From NCBI RefSeq assembly GCF_014697125.1, contig NZ_JACJRG010000024.1, forward strand, positions 29,698 to 93,697: DNA of 64,000 nt, written 5' to 3'. Of this stretch, positions 7,577 through 16,285 are shown one piece after another. Under the pieces are notes generated by a model. It saw only the letters and a list, made by a program, of their open reading frames with translations. It was not told where the DNA came from and ran no database searches. The first letter of the stretch is position 1. Every line of letters begins with the position of its first letter. The translations under genes and the position numbers were made by a program. The stretch comes from Anabaena minutissima FACHB-250 (GTDB lineage: Bacteria > Cyanobacteriota > Cyanobacteriia > Cyanobacteriales > Nostocaceae).

Positions 7577-8452
7577 GTGTCTCAACCGCGCAATCGCTGG
7601 ATAGTTCAGATCATTCTAGCACTGGCAGTTCTTACTTTTGTAGGTATTTCTTTAGTTCCCATTATTAGTGCGCTCAATGATACGTCATCCTCAACCCCGA
7701 ATCCCACCAACCCTAGTGATGTCGCTACTTCTAACCAAACATCCAAGTTGCAAGATGAGGTGCGAGGTTATGAACTGGTTTTACAACGAGAGCCAGAAAA
7801 TCAAACTGCACTCAAGGGCTTATTACAAGCCCGACTACAACTTTTGAGTTTAAAACAAGGTGAGATCCAAGGGGTGATTGAACCTTTAGAAAAGTTGGCG
7901 AAACTTAATCCGCAGCAGTCAGAGTATGGAGTGTTGTTGGCTCAAGCTAAACAGCAGATTGGTGATAAGGAAGGGGCTGCTCAAGCTTATCGAGCCATCT
8001 TAGACACGAAACCAGGAGATTTGAAGGCTTTACAGGGAATGGTGGCTTTGCTTGTGAGTCAGCAACGTCCAGAAGCTGCTGTAGGCTTACTGCAAGAGAC
8101 TCTGACTAATGCTGCTCAAGCTAATACTATTCAACCGGGAAGTGTGGATGTTGTAGCTGTACAGGTGTTATTGGGCAATGTTCACTCTAGCCAAAAACGC
8201 TATCCTCAAGCTATTTCTGCTTTTGATCAGGCAATTCAGAAAGCTCCCCAAGATTTTCGCCCAGTTTTGGCTAAGGCGATGCTGTTGAAGGAACAGGGTA
8301 AAGTCACCGAAGCTAAACCTTTGTTTGATAGTGCTGTAGCTTTAGCTCCTGCTCAATACAAAGATGAGATTAACAAAGCTGCAACTGTATCTCCTGAGCC
8401 TAATCCTACTCCTGCGACACCACCCACATCTGAAAGCGCACCCAAGCAGTGA
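7577..8452 (+). CDS. Membrane-anchored tetratricopeptide-repeat protein
   Basis: The GTG at 7577 is preferred over the TTG at 7487 and the ATG at 7550, because GGAGGGGG (7561-7568) sits 8 nt before it. The ~291-residue product has a short basic head, one hydrophobic helix (about residues 9-31, WIVQIILALAVLTFVGIS) and a Ser/Pro/Thr linker. At least four TPR-like helical pairs follow (about 55-265), with typical A-Y and P-x-D spacing (for example AAQAYRAILDTKPGDLKALQ). The tail is Pro/Thr-rich. It is probably anchored with the TPR domain on one face of the membrane as a protein scaffold. The partner is unknown. A Rho-independent terminator follows at 8460-8490. Confidence 0.88.
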   Translation: MSQPRNRWIVQIILALAVLTFVGISLVPIISALNDTSSSTPNPTNPSDVATSNQTSKLQDEVRGYELVLQREPENQTALKGLLQARLQLLSLKQGEIQGVIEPLEKLAKLNPQQSEYGVLLAQAKQQIGDKEGAAQAYRAILDTKPGDLKALQGMVALLVSQQRPEAAVGLLQETLTNAAQANTIQPGSVDVVAVQVLLGNVHSSQKRYPQAISAFDQAIQKAPQDFRPVLAKAMLLKEQGKVTEAKPLFDSAVALAPAQYKDEINKAATVSPEPNPTPATPPTSESAPKQ

Positions 8453-8459
8453 GAAAACT

Positions 8460-8490
8460 AACAGCCTCTAAATTTTGAGGGGCTGTTATT
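8460..8490 (+). terminator. Rho-independent terminator after the TPR gene
   Basis: AACAGCCTCTAAATTTTGAGGGGCTGTT folds into a stem (ACAG...CTGT with CCTC/GAGG inside, two extra G as a bulge) followed by TATTTTG. It lies just after the TPR stop codon and may also serve the convergent manganese-exporter gene. Confidence 0.7.
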
Positions 8491-8512
8491 TTGAATTTTG
8501 AATTTTGAATTG

Positions 8513-9142
8513 TTACGCTCCCTCAAGAACAGCAAAAACGCCAAAAATTAAGAACAGGAATCCGCCAGCAAAGGTAAGTTGACGCTCAGAAATACGTCCA
8601 GCGATCATTTTGCCACCAATGACTGCGATCGCAGCACAAATGGCATGACCTAAAATAGCCCCGATGGTGACACCAATGGCGTTATTCCCTGCGGCTAAGG
8701 CAATGGTGGCGATTTGCGTGCGATCGCCCCATTCTGCTATAAATGTCAAAATAAAGGCTTCTATAACAATCGATAAAGAATTTTTTTGCTTGGGTAGCTG
8801 TAATTCGGCTTTTTCTACTGCGGCTTTGGCTTCTGCTATTTCTTCCATCATTTCGCCTTGTTCAGCAGTAGCCGTCATCTTAATAGCTTGGTATAACAGC
8901 TTAATACCAAAGGCAAAAAACAATACGATTACAGCATAATGAGTATAAACTTTTGGCAATAGAGAGGCTACTTGCCCAAATAATACCGAAAGAATTGTCA
9001 TCGCGGCTAAAGCAGCTACCACTCCTATAAATACCAATCGCCGTGAATGGCGCATTGCCAAAATCATAGCGATAAAAAAGGTTTTATCCCCTAATTCTGA
9101 AACTGTAATTAGTAATAAACCTGCGGTAAAAGCCGTTAGCAC
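8513..9142 (-). CDS. mnx: GDT1/TMEM165 (UPF0016) family manganese exporter
   Basis: A 209-residue six-helix membrane protein with the two diagnostic E-x-G-D-(K/R)-T motifs: ELGDKTF near residue 16 and EWGDRTQ near residue 139. Helices 1-3 and 4-6 form the two inverted halves of the family, joined by an acidic central loop (about 95-120). Cyanobacterial members (Mnx/PAM71 type) export Mn2+ from the cytosol. That role is backed here by the yybP-ykoY manganese riboswitch directly upstream. Translation starts at GTG 9142, with AGGAG at 9152-9156 nine nt upstream. The gene is monocistronic on the minus strand. Confidence 0.94.
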   Translation of the reverse strand: MLTAFTAGLLLITVSELGDKTFFIAMILAMRHSRRLVFIGVVAALAAMTILSVLFGQVASLLPKVYTHYAVIVLFFAFGIKLLYQAIKMTATAEQGEMMEEIAEAKAAVEKAELQLPKQKNSLSIVIEAFILTFIAEWGDRTQIATIALAAGNNAIGVTIGAILGHAICAAIAVIGGKMIAGRISERQLTFAGGFLFLIFGVFAVLEGA

Positions 9143-9196
9143 TTTCTCAAGCTCCTGAAAAATCGTGTATTCATGTGAGCTTGATGAATGCCAAAA

Positions 9197-9242
9197 GACC
9201 TCACCAAGCTCACAAGTTTTGTTTGTGAACTTAGTGAAGGTC
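9197..9242 (-). terminator. Riboswitch expression platform: terminator hairpin
   Basis: On the minus strand GACCTTCACTAAGTTCACAA pairs with TTGTGAGCTTGGTGAGGTC across a short loop, and TTTTGG follows. The first GACCTT is also the 3' side of the aptamer's closing stem. Forming the aptamer would therefore break the base of the terminator. This predicts an ON switch: with Mn2+ bound, transcription reads through into the exporter gene. Only the sequence pairing is seen; the direction of control is inference. Confidence 0.82.
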
Positions 9243-9352
9243 TCGCTACCAAATATTAATTATTTGTCACTTGAACCAGGCTCATCGCCAGTATGTTGAT
9301 TCAAATGTACTGGCTGGGAAATTCTTTGCCAGTTGCTACTCCCCTTCTATGA
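9238..9352 (-). ncRNA. yybP-ykoY manganese riboswitch aptamer
   Basis: Read on the minus strand the leader contains the three conserved blocks of this riboswitch class in the right order: AGAAGGGGAGTAGC (9335-9348), ATCAACATACTGGC (about 9288-9301), and GGTAGCGAGACCTTC (9236-9250). The class binds Mn2+ between the two internal loops, and is known upstream of Mn exporters including UPF0016 genes. The gene downstream here is exactly such an exporter, which makes the call strong. It is preceded by a good sigma-70 promoter and followed by an overlapping terminator hairpin. Confidence 0.93.
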
Positions 9353-9359
9353 AACAAAT

Positions 9360-9387
9360 ATTATATCTATATGTAGGTATGAGTCAA
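9360..9387 (-). promoter_or_regulatory. Sigma-70-type promoter of the manganese riboswitch/exporter
   Basis: On the minus strand TTGACT (9387-9382) and TATAAT (9365-9360) are separated by 16 nt. A start about 7 nt downstream (near 9352) would begin the RNA just before the conserved GGGGAGTAG block of the aptamer, leaving no wasted leader. Confidence 0.75.
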
Positions 9388-9411
9388 GCAAGAATTTTCT
9401 GATTTTGAGAA

Positions 9412-10533
9412 TTAAAGATAGCGAGATAAGACTTCGACCGTAGCAAGTCCAGTTTTTTCCCAACTAAATTGATTAGCTCTAGCAATACCTTGAGTAGAAA
9501 AATGTAAACGCAATGCTAAATCAGCCGCTATCGTCTGCATCGCGGCGGTGATTTCTGCTGTGTTGTAGGGATTAATCAGAATCGCTGCATCACCAGCCAC
9601 TTCTGGGAGAGAGGAGAGATTAGAAGTGATAACAGGAGTACCGCAAGCCATTGCTTCTAGGACAGGGAAACCGAAGCCTTCCCACAGACTGGGGAAAACA
9701 AGTGCGATCGCTTGATTAATAATGGTGGGTAATTCACTGTAAGCTACGTAGTCGAGGAACTTGACCTGATGAGTTATCCCTAGTTCTGCAATTTGTGTTT
9801 GTAAAATCGGGGTATAACGCTTATCAGTTGGGCCTGCTAGCCATAGTTCGTATTCGTCGTTATTAGGTAGCGCAGCAAAGGCGGCGACAAGACGATGTAG
9901 ATTTTTGTAAGGGTCTTGTCTCCCAATGTAGAGAAAGTAATTGCGAGTTGGTAAATTGAGATAGCGAAAGTGATTGCGATGGGCTACGCCCCACCGTAGG
10001 TGATCGTGCGCTAGGGGGATGGGGGTAATTTTACTAGCTGGAATTTGATAAAAGTCAATGATGTCGTTAGCTGTAGCCTGAGAGTTACAGATAATATGTT
10101 GCGCCTGTTGCAAAACTTGAGGAACGTAGTAACGATGATACGGCGTTAACGGTGAGAAACGTTTAGGAAAACGCAACGGTATTAAGTCATGAGACATCAC
10201 CACAAAACGACAATTAGTATAAAGCGGTGCTTCTGGTAGAGGAGAGAATAAAAGATGGGATTTTAATTCGTGATAAATTTTCGGTACTTGCAACTGTGTC
10301 CACATTAAGCGGATAAAATGTCCTTTAGTACCATGAGCAGGTGTTAAATTATTTGGTACAGAATAGCACTTAAAATCAGGGTAATTGTTAGGTGTTAATA
10401 AAGTGGGTTTAAGAGATTTTAAATAAGGAAAAATATTATGAGCATAGTTACTTATACCTGTTGGTTGGGATAAGAGTATAGATAAGTTAATAATTAACTG
10501 ATTGGATGAGTAATTCTCTGCTATATTCATCAA
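9412..10533 (-). CDS. Glycosyltransferase, GT4-like (GT-B fold)
   Basis: A 373-residue retaining glycosyltransferase of the GT4 type. The N-terminal acceptor half includes PTGISNYAHNI near residue 27. The C-terminal nucleotide-sugar half has FLYIGRQDPYKN (about 200-211) and the signature VFPSLWEGFGFPVLEAMACG, with the E-x7-E pair. SSLPEVAGDAAILINP follows. It is the last gene of the heptose-glycan cluster: its start overlaps the end of the next glycosyltransferase by 4 nt, so the two are translationally coupled. The sugar donor and linkage cannot be read. The two neighbouring GTs are of the same fold but different in sequence. Confidence 0.93.
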   Translation of the reverse strand: MMNIAENYSSNQLIINLSILLSQPTGISNYAHNIFPYLKSLKPTLLTPNNYPDFKCYSVPNNLTPAHGTKGHFIRLMWTQLQVPKIYHELKSHLLFSPLPEAPLYTNCRFVVMSHDLIPLRFPKRFSPLTPYHRYYVPQVLQQAQHIICNSQATANDIIDFYQIPASKITPIPLAHDHLRWGVAHRNHFRYLNLPTRNYFLYIGRQDPYKNLHRLVAAFAALPNNDEYELWLAGPTDKRYTPILQTQIAELGITHQVKFLDYVAYSELPTIINQAIALVFPSLWEGFGFPVLEAMACGTPVITSNLSSLPEVAGDAAILINPYNTAEITAAMQTIAADLALRLHFSTQGIARANQFSWEKTGLATVEVLSRYL

Positions 10534-11702
10534 ATAATTGCTCTATAAGCCTTTAATGTTTCTCTTGCAGTTCTTTCCCAAGTAAATAATTTTGCTCTTT
10601 CTTTACCTCTATTAATTAAATCTTGTCGTAACTCGCGATCGCTAATTAATTTTAAAATGCTTTCAGCTAGTTGCATAGAGTCTTGAGGGTCAATCAAGAT
10701 AGCAGCATCTCCAGCAACTTCTGGAATGGAAGAACTATTAGAAGCAACTACTGGTGCGCCTAATGTCATAGCTTCCAATACAGGTAACCCAAATCCTTCA
10801 TAAAAGGAAGGATAAACAAAGACATCAGCTTTTGAGTAAAATAATGCTACTAATTCATCGGATAAGTAATCAAGATGGTGTATTTCTTTGCTCCAAGTAG
10901 AATTTTCAATAGCAGCAAATATTGATTCATAAATCCATCCTTTCTTCCCAATCAATACTAATTGATGCTCAATTTTATACTGCTGTTTTAGTATATTAAA
11001 AGCGGCAATTATAGCATTGATATTTTTTCTAGGTTCTATTGTACTAACAAAAAGTAGATATGGTTTAGAGAAATCATAACTAACCTGTTGCTCTAGATTT
11101 AAACTATTATCTGTGTAAAAATAATCAGAGTTGTAACGGCTAGCTAAAGGAGTCACAAAAACTTTCTCTGGAGAAATATTTAAATACTTAATAATATCTT
11201 GTTTAGAATTTTCTGAAATTGTGATAATTAAATCTGTCCATTTTAGGCATTGATTGATACGGTTTGTATATGTTTTTACTATCTGACTAGAAAAATGAGA
11301 ATATTTAATAAAAGTTAGGTCATAAATCGTCATTAAATTAATGCTTTTAGCACAGGGATACACAAAATAATCAGTGCCGTGAACAATATTAGGAAAGCCA
11401 AAATAGCCTTCATAATAAGGGAGAATAGGATTAGGAATTTTCGATAAGAGATTAGTAATACTAACTGGAATAGGTAAGGTATATACTGGGGTATCTAAAT
11501 TTAAAAAATTAGGTTCATTTACTCTCAGCTTTAACCAATTTTTTAACCTAGGTTGGCGTACAACTCTTAATTCAAAATTTTCATTTTTTTGTAGTGAATA
11601 TAGTGCATGAATTAAATTATAAACATATAATCCAATACCACTAGGTTGAGAGGTTAAAGACGTAGCATCAATTGCTATTTTCAGCATGATCTGAGGCATC
11701 AA
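10530..11702 (-). CDS. Glycosyltransferase, GT4-like
   Basis: A 390-residue GT-B glycosyltransferase closely related to its downstream neighbour. It has the N-terminal PSGIGLYVYNLI glycine loop, LLFVSTIEPRKNI (about 215-227) and the donor-site signature VYPSFYEGFGLPVLEAMTLG with the E-x7-E pair, then SSIPEVAGDAAILIDP. The start may be the inner ATG at 11687 (MLKIAIDATS), which matches family N-termini better. It overlaps the end of the upstream glycosyltransferase by 20-35 nt and the start of the downstream one by 4 nt, so it lies in a tightly coupled triplet. It is AT-rich, like the other assembly genes of this cluster. Confidence 0.92.
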   Translation of the reverse strand: MMPQIMLKIAIDATSLTSQPSGIGLYVYNLIHALYSLQKNENFELRVVRQPRLKNWLKLRVNEPNFLNLDTPVYTLPIPVSITNLLSKIPNPILPYYEGYFGFPNIVHGTDYFVYPCAKSINLMTIYDLTFIKYSHFSSQIVKTYTNRINQCLKWTDLIITISENSKQDIIKYLNISPEKVFVTPLASRYNSDYFYTDNSLNLEQQVSYDFSKPYLLFVSTIEPRKNINAIIAAFNILKQQYKIEHQLVLIGKKGWIYESIFAAIENSTWSKEIHHLDYLSDELVALFYSKADVFVYPSFYEGFGLPVLEAMTLGAPVVASNSSSIPEVAGDAAILIDPQDSMQLAESILKLISDRELRQDLINRGKERAKLFTWERTARETLKAYRAII

Positions 11703-12855
11703 ACAATTTCTTCATTTGCCTAGCATAACTCTCTACGGTATGAAAGTCTTGATAATTTTTCTGAATTTCTTGGATTTTCGCTTTTAATTCTAAAGAATTT
11801 GCAAATTTAATAATTTTACTGACAATAATGTGAGGTTGACTCCAGTATTCTATAATCAGTTCTTCAATACCATATTTTGATAGTTCTTTTGCCATCCAAG
11901 TACCTGCGGTCACAACAGGCAGTTTACCAGCCATAATACATTCAGTAAAAATGCCAGAAGTACGCTCTTTATAAGCATTAGCATCATATGGTAGTAGGAT
12001 AATATCAGATTTTTTGAGCCAGTTTGAATAGTCTGAGTTACTCAAATGATCTGGAATCAGTTTAACTTTAACACCACCAATAGTAGATATAAGTTGAGAA
12101 CTTTGGGCAGCTACAACACATATTTTGTTTGCGTCTTCAGTAATACAAGTAACCAAAGATTTAACAACATCCCATCCTTTTTCTAATCGTGGCGTACCAG
12201 CCCACCAACAAATTACTTCATCACTTTGATGATGAATTTCTTTAATATCGATGAATTCTGTATGTGGTATGGGCATTACAGTTACAGATTCTTGAAAGTA
12301 ATTTGATATTGATTTACCTAAAATCTCACTATCTGTGAGTATTTTAAATTTTCCAGGTTTTAATTTATTTTTAATTGCTTGATTTAAAATTTTATAAATC
12401 CAGCCTGTTTTATCTTTATGTGTATCTCTACGGTAAAGTAGCCACACTGATAGGTTATTTGTTGGTATTAAATATATGGCTATGAGTAATGCAAAAAGTT
12501 GTATATGAATAAATCGTTCTAGAAAAACAATAGAAAATTTTGATGATATTAAAACATATTTTCGTAATTCATTAGCAATTGAGAAACTTAATCTTAATAT
12601 ATCTTGAAACTTTAATATTCTAATTAATGGATTGATGCTTGCTTCTAAGTTTTCACCACTGAGGCCAGGATACCAGTTAGTTGGCAAATCACTAATTTCG
12701 GAGTCTGTCGCAACTATGGCTATATGCTGCCAATTTAGAATTTTAGCGGCTTTAGTCACAGAAATATGATAGGGGATTATATGTCCCTCTCCTGCCATGA
12801 GATTAGGGATGAGAGAAATCAATATTGGACTTTGCTCCGTATCCTTGTGATTCAT
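11668..12855 (-). CDS. Glycosyltransferase-like protein, GT-B fold
   Basis: A 395-residue protein with a recognisable C-terminal GT-B half: WWAGTPRLEKGWDVV (about 218-232), LSNSDYSNWLKKSDIILLPY and a TSGIFTECIMAGKLPVV donor loop. The N-terminal half is divergent and includes a hydrophobic stretch (about 110-140). The C-terminal half resembles the first module of the 1411-residue protein at 16286-20521, with a matching SGxxxEx(4)GKxPVV and AG(T/S)WMAK block. The two probably share ancestry and perhaps a donor. It overlaps the next gene by 20-35 nt. A role in building the exported glycan is inferred from context. Confidence 0.85.
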   Translation of the reverse strand: MNHKDTEQSPILISLIPNLMAGEGHIIPYHISVTKAAKILNWQHIAIVATDSEISDLPTNWYPGLSGENLEASINPLIRILKFQDILRLSFSIANELRKYVLISSKFSIVFLERFIHIQLFALLIAIYLIPTNNLSVWLLYRRDTHKDKTGWIYKILNQAIKNKLKPGKFKILTDSEILGKSISNYFQESVTVMPIPHTEFIDIKEIHHQSDEVICWWAGTPRLEKGWDVVKSLVTCITEDANKICVVAAQSSQLISTIGGVKVKLIPDHLSNSDYSNWLKKSDIILLPYDANAYKERTSGIFTECIMAGKLPVVTAGTWMAKELSKYGIEELIIEYWSQPHIIVSKIIKFANSLELKAKIQEIQKNYQDFHTVESYARQMKKLFDASDHAENSN

Positions 12856-12873
12856 AAACCGATGATCAAGAGG

Positions 12874-13461
12874 TTAATGTTGAATGAGTTTAGTTGTTTC
12901 AATCAATTCATTTACAATCTGAACAGAAGCTTGTGTGTGAGATAAATTTTTAGCATCTGCTAAAGTTCTATTTGTTAGTAAAAAAATCGGATTACAACCA
13001 GCATTAATGGCGCACTCTACATCACTAATTGCATCGCCAATAAAATAAGACTGCGAAAGCTCTATAGAATACTTTTCTGCCGCTTGCAACAACATATATG
13101 ATGAAGGTTTACGACATTTGCAGTTATCAGATGGTTGGTGAGGACAGATAAAAATCTCTTGAAAATACACACCTAGTCTTTCATATTCTTGACACATCTT
13201 GGAATGAACTAACTCCACATCATTTGCAGTAAAATATCCTCTACCAATACCGGACTGATTAGTAATAACTATTAATAAATACCCTGACTCTTGCCATTTC
13301 TTCAAAATTTCACCTGCACTCAAGGGAAGTTTCACTTGATCTGGGTGGCTTAGGTATGGGATGTAATCTATTAAAACGCCATCTCTATCAAGAAATAAAG
13401 CTTTGTTAGGTTTAGTAAAATTAGTATATTTATTCCTATCATTATCAGAATACATATTCAA
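12874..13461 (-). CDS. gmhB: D-glycero-D-manno-heptose 1,7-bisphosphate phosphatase
   Basis: A 195-residue HAD-superfamily phosphatase of the GmhB/histidinol-phosphatase branch. Motif I is FLDRDGVLID (about residues 22-31), motif II VITNQSGIGRG (about 64-74), and the zinc-binding loop CPHQPSDNCKCRKP (about 108-121) is typical of GmhB. The last HAD motif is YFIGDAISDVECA. The enzyme removes the C7 phosphate from heptose 1,7-bisphosphate, giving heptose 1-phosphate. The other three enzymes of GDP-heptose synthesis are in the same cluster, which supports GmhB over histidinol phosphatase. The start may be the second Met, two codons in. Confidence 0.92.
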   Translation of the reverse strand: MNMYSDNDRNKYTNFTKPNKALFLDRDGVLIDYIPYLSHPDQVKLPLSAGEILKKWQESGYLLIVITNQSGIGRGYFTANDVELVHSKMCQEYERLGVYFQEIFICPHQPSDNCKCRKPSSYMLLQAAEKYSIELSQSYFIGDAISDVECAINAGCNPIFLLTNRTLADAKNLSHTQASVQIVNELIETTKLIQH

Positions 13462-13536
13462 TTTGTTTCATTAATAAAAAGTCTCTAGATCAATCACAAT
13501 GATAATTATTGTTAAATTGGACTAAACAATAGTAAT

Positions 13537-14109
13537 TTAATTAACTTTTTTTGTAAATAATTTAAGTTCCACTTGCTCGCAGATACGATGGTAGGTAATC
13601 ACATGAATTTCTTGTACTAACGGAGTATGTTGTTCACTAACAAATAAGGGAAAGTCAGTAATTTCCTTTAACATTCCCCCATTGTTACCTGACATTCCAA
13701 TAGTTACAATTCCCAGTTCTTTCGCTATCTTTAAAGCTCTAATTACATTTTGGGATTTCCCAGATGTAGAAATACCCCAGATGATATCTCCTGGTTTACC
13801 CAAAGATTCAATCTGTCGGGAAAAGATAGTTTCAAATTCGTGGTCGTTTGTCCAAGCTGTGAGGGTTGCGGGATTAGTAGAGAGTGCGATCGCAGGTAAT
13901 CCTTTACGATTGATTAAGAAGCGTCCAATAAACTCCGCAGCTATGTGCTGTGCATCAGATGCAGAGCCACCATTACCACAAATGAATAAGGTGTTTCCTT
14001 GCTGAAAACTTTTGACGATCAGATCAACTACATTATCTATCGCCTGGCAATACTCTACTGTGAAAGCAGCTTCCAAGCTTCTGAGTTTATCCTGCACCCA
14101 ATAATCCAA
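13537..14109 (-). CDS. gmhA: Phosphoheptose isomerase
   Basis: A 190-residue SIS-domain protein of the usual GmhA length. It has the substrate loop FICGNGGSASDAQHIAAEF (about 42-60), the ISTSGKSQNV phosphosugar loop (about 113-122) and the C-terminal catalytic QEIHVITYHRICEQVE helix. It converts sedoheptulose 7-phosphate to D-glycero-D-manno-heptose 7-phosphate, the first committed step of bacterial heptose synthesis. It lies 9 nt downstream of an SDR gene and 75 nt upstream of gmhB in one minus-strand operon. Confidence 0.95.
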   Translation of the reverse strand: MDYWVQDKLRSLEAAFTVEYCQAIDNVVDLIVKSFQQGNTLFICGNGGSASDAQHIAAEFIGRFLINRKGLPAIALSTNPATLTAWTNDHEFETIFSRQIESLGKPGDIIWGISTSGKSQNVIRALKIAKELGIVTIGMSGNNGGMLKEITDFPLFVSEQHTPLVQEIHVITYHRICEQVELKLFTKKVN

Positions 14110-14118
14110 CGTTCTTCC

Positions 14119-15048
14119 TCACTTGTTGTTTGGTAACAGTTTATCTTTTTGCGTTCCAAACCACTCAATCGTTTTGCTCAACCCAACTTCTAACGAAGTC
14201 AAAGTTAAATCAGGAACATATTGTTGAAGTTTGCCAATACCTAGACACTTAGATTTAGCACCAACATAGCGTTCTGTATCAAATTGGATTAAGTGGAAGT
14301 CATAGTCTACCTTTTCGCAAATCAGTTTGGCAAAGTGTCTAATTGTAAATTCCTCACCTGCACCAATGTTGATGAGTTGGTTATCCACACTAACTGCTAA
14401 TTGAATCATAGTTTTGACAAAATCGTCTACAAAAACGAGTTCGCGGGATTGATACCCATTTCCCCAGAGGATTACTGACTCCCCATATAGCTTACCGCGA
14501 ATAATTTTGCGAATTAAGTCAAAAATAAAGTGCATTTGTCGCCCATCTGTATGGTAGCCAGGGCCGTAGAGGGTGGAGGGAACTAAACAAAGGTAGTTCA
14601 ACCCATACTGTTTATGCAATGCTAGTTGTCCTGCATATAACATCCGCTTAGTCATTGCATAAGTAAACAGGCTATCTATCGGGATTCCTGTCAAATAGTT
14701 TTCTTCTATTAGTTCTAAATCAGGCGCATAAGCACAACTAGTACCCATACTAATTAGCTTGGCTTGGGGTTGATATGTTTGCCACCAAGCTAGCACATTT
14801 GTATTGATTTGCTGGTTAATAATCCACTGTTCTCCAGGATGGTATAAACAGAAGTCGCCAGCTTGAGTCCAAGCCGCTAAATGATAAATATAGTTATAGC
14901 TTTCATGGTTATACTTCAACAATGAGTCTTGCTGAGTCAGGTCACAGTTTTTAGAATTCAAGCGAACTAATTCATGTCCTTGAGTTTCCAGTTGTGAGCA
15001 AAGAATTGTACCTAAAAAGCCTGTAGCACCGGTAACTATAATTTTCAT
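14119..15048 (-). CDS. NAD-dependent epimerase/dehydratase, GDP-fucose-synthase-like
   Basis: A 309-residue extended SDR. The N-terminal cofactor loop is TGATGFLG (about 6-13). The catalytic region has GTSCAYAP and the YAMTK pair, then a GYQSRELVFVDDFV segment. Several features match GDP-L-fucose synthase (WcaG), a 3,5-epimerase/4-reductase acting on GDP-4-keto-6-deoxy sugars: the GxSCxY catalytic stretch, the EENYLTG motif and the substrate-binding RELVFVDD. In this cluster the substrate would plausibly be a GDP-4-keto-6-deoxyheptose, by analogy with modified-heptose pathways; that is inference. The stop is 9 nt before gmhA and the start lies 2 nt after the methyltransferase stop, so it is tightly coupled. 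Confidence 0.87.
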   Translation of the reverse strand: MKIIVTGATGFLGTILCSQLETQGHELVRLNSKNCDLTQQDSLLKYNHESYNYIYHLAAWTQAGDFCLYHPGEQWIINQQINTNVLAWWQTYQPQAKLISMGTSCAYAPDLELIEENYLTGIPIDSLFTYAMTKRMLYAGQLALHKQYGLNYLCLVPSTLYGPGYHTDGRQMHFIFDLIRKIIRGKLYGESVILWGNGYQSRELVFVDDFVKTMIQLAVSVDNQLINIGAGEEFTIRHFAKLICEKVDYDFHLIQFDTERYVGAKSKCLGIGKLQQYVPDLTLTSLEVGLSKTIEWFGTQKDKLLPNNK

Positions 15049-15050
15049 CG

Positions 15051-16253
15051 TTAAGCATCCTTGGGATTGACAGGAAAGTAAAATTCAACTCCTTTGTCAA
15101 TTAGGTGTTGGTTATTGGACAGAATTTCTTTTTTAAAGTTCCAGGCTAAGACATAATAAATATCTGGTAGTTCCTGAAGTTCTTTCTCAATTACAAGAGG
15201 AATGTGCATTCCTGGTGAATAGAGTCCGCGCCGCAATTCATTTTTTTCTACCAAACAATCTATATAATTAGTGCCAACACCAAAGTAATTCAACATGGTA
15301 TTTCCTTTGACGGGTGCGCCGAAACCAAAGATTCTTTTACCCTGCTGTTTCGCTTGTTCTAAATAGGCAAGATTTTCGGTTTTCATTTGTTGAATTCTTT
15401 GAGCAAACTCTAGATATGTAGAGAGTTCGTTGCTTTTTTCATTTACTTCTGCTTGTTGAAAAGATTGCAGGCGATGGCTTGCTGCTTTTTTCCCTTTATG
15501 TGTTACAAACCCGATAATAGAACCACCATGAATTGGTGAAAGATAAGCATCAAACATGGATAAACCATGTCTGTTTAGGAGTACCTCGATAGTATTGAGA
15601 TTGTAGTAAAGTAAGTGTTCGTGGTAAATCTGGTCAAAGGCTAGATTCTCTACAATTCGTTTCATGTAAAGAAACTGCACAACAAACACCCCATCATCCC
15701 GCAAAGCTTCCCGAATCCCTTCAGCTACAGAATGTAGTTCTTCTAGGTGAAAGAATACACCAGCCGCATTGATTACATGAAATTTGCGATTAAGACGCTG
15801 AACTACATCCAAATTGAAAAATTCATTTAAAGTTGTAATTCCTGCATCGTTAGCTATCTTCGCCGTAGTTTTGGAAGACTCCACACCCAAAACATCATAG
15901 CCTAGTGTTTTAAAATGCTTGAGCTGAGTCCCATCATTAGAACCAATATCAAGCACAGATTTACCTTGAGTATCCTTAAAAAAGCGGCTATCCACTTCCT
16001 CGGCTACATTCCTGAAATGTTCGCTTAAAGAACGAGTCACACCTGATAGATAGGTATGATCACCAAACATGATCTCCTTTTTCACAGTGTAATCTAACTG
16101 CACAGTTTCACAATCCTGGCAATAGAGAACACGGAGAGGATAAAAAGGTTCTTGACCAATTTCTGCTGGTTTCAAGAAGTGATTGCACCAGGGCTGAGAA
16201 CCGAGATCAATAGCAAGTTCTAAATTAGTTGAATCGCAAACACGGCATTGCAT
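15051..16253 (-). CDS. Sugar C-methyltransferase with zinc-binding N-domain
   Basis: A 400-residue three-domain methyltransferase. The N-terminal zinc module has CRVCDS and CQDCETVQL (residues 3-55). The middle is an SAM-binding domain with LDIGSNDGTQL (about 100-110) and a GVFFHLEELH stretch. The C-terminal domain has GFGAPVKGNTMLNYFG, typical of the C-methyltransferase family. Relatives such as TylC3-type enzymes add a methyl to carbon 3 of a TDP-4-keto-sugar. A branched methylated sugar is therefore predicted in the glycan, and a 4-keto intermediate would be needed. The gene sits between the giant glycosyltransferase and the fucose-synthase-like SDR. Confidence 0.92.
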   Translation of the reverse strand: MQCRVCDSTNLELAIDLGSQPWCNHFLKPAEIGQEPFYPLRVLYCQDCETVQLDYTVKKEIMFGDHTYLSGVTRSLSEHFRNVAEEVDSRFFKDTQGKSVLDIGSNDGTQLKHFKTLGYDVLGVESSKTTAKIANDAGITTLNEFFNLDVVQRLNRKFHVINAAGVFFHLEELHSVAEGIREALRDDGVFVVQFLYMKRIVENLAFDQIYHEHLLYYNLNTIEVLLNRHGLSMFDAYLSPIHGGSIIGFVTHKGKKAASHRLQSFQQAEVNEKSNELSTYLEFAQRIQQMKTENLAYLEQAKQQGKRIFGFGAPVKGNTMLNYFGVGTNYIDCLVEKNELRRGLYSPGMHIPLVIEKELQELPDIYYVLAWNFKKEILSNNQHLIDKGVEFYFPVNPKDA

Positions 16254-16285
16254 AAATAATAACCTTAACTTCCTCCGAACTTTTC

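Noticed and set aside
13682..14005. 107-residue plus-strand frame
   Set aside because: Antisense to gmhA with no family features.
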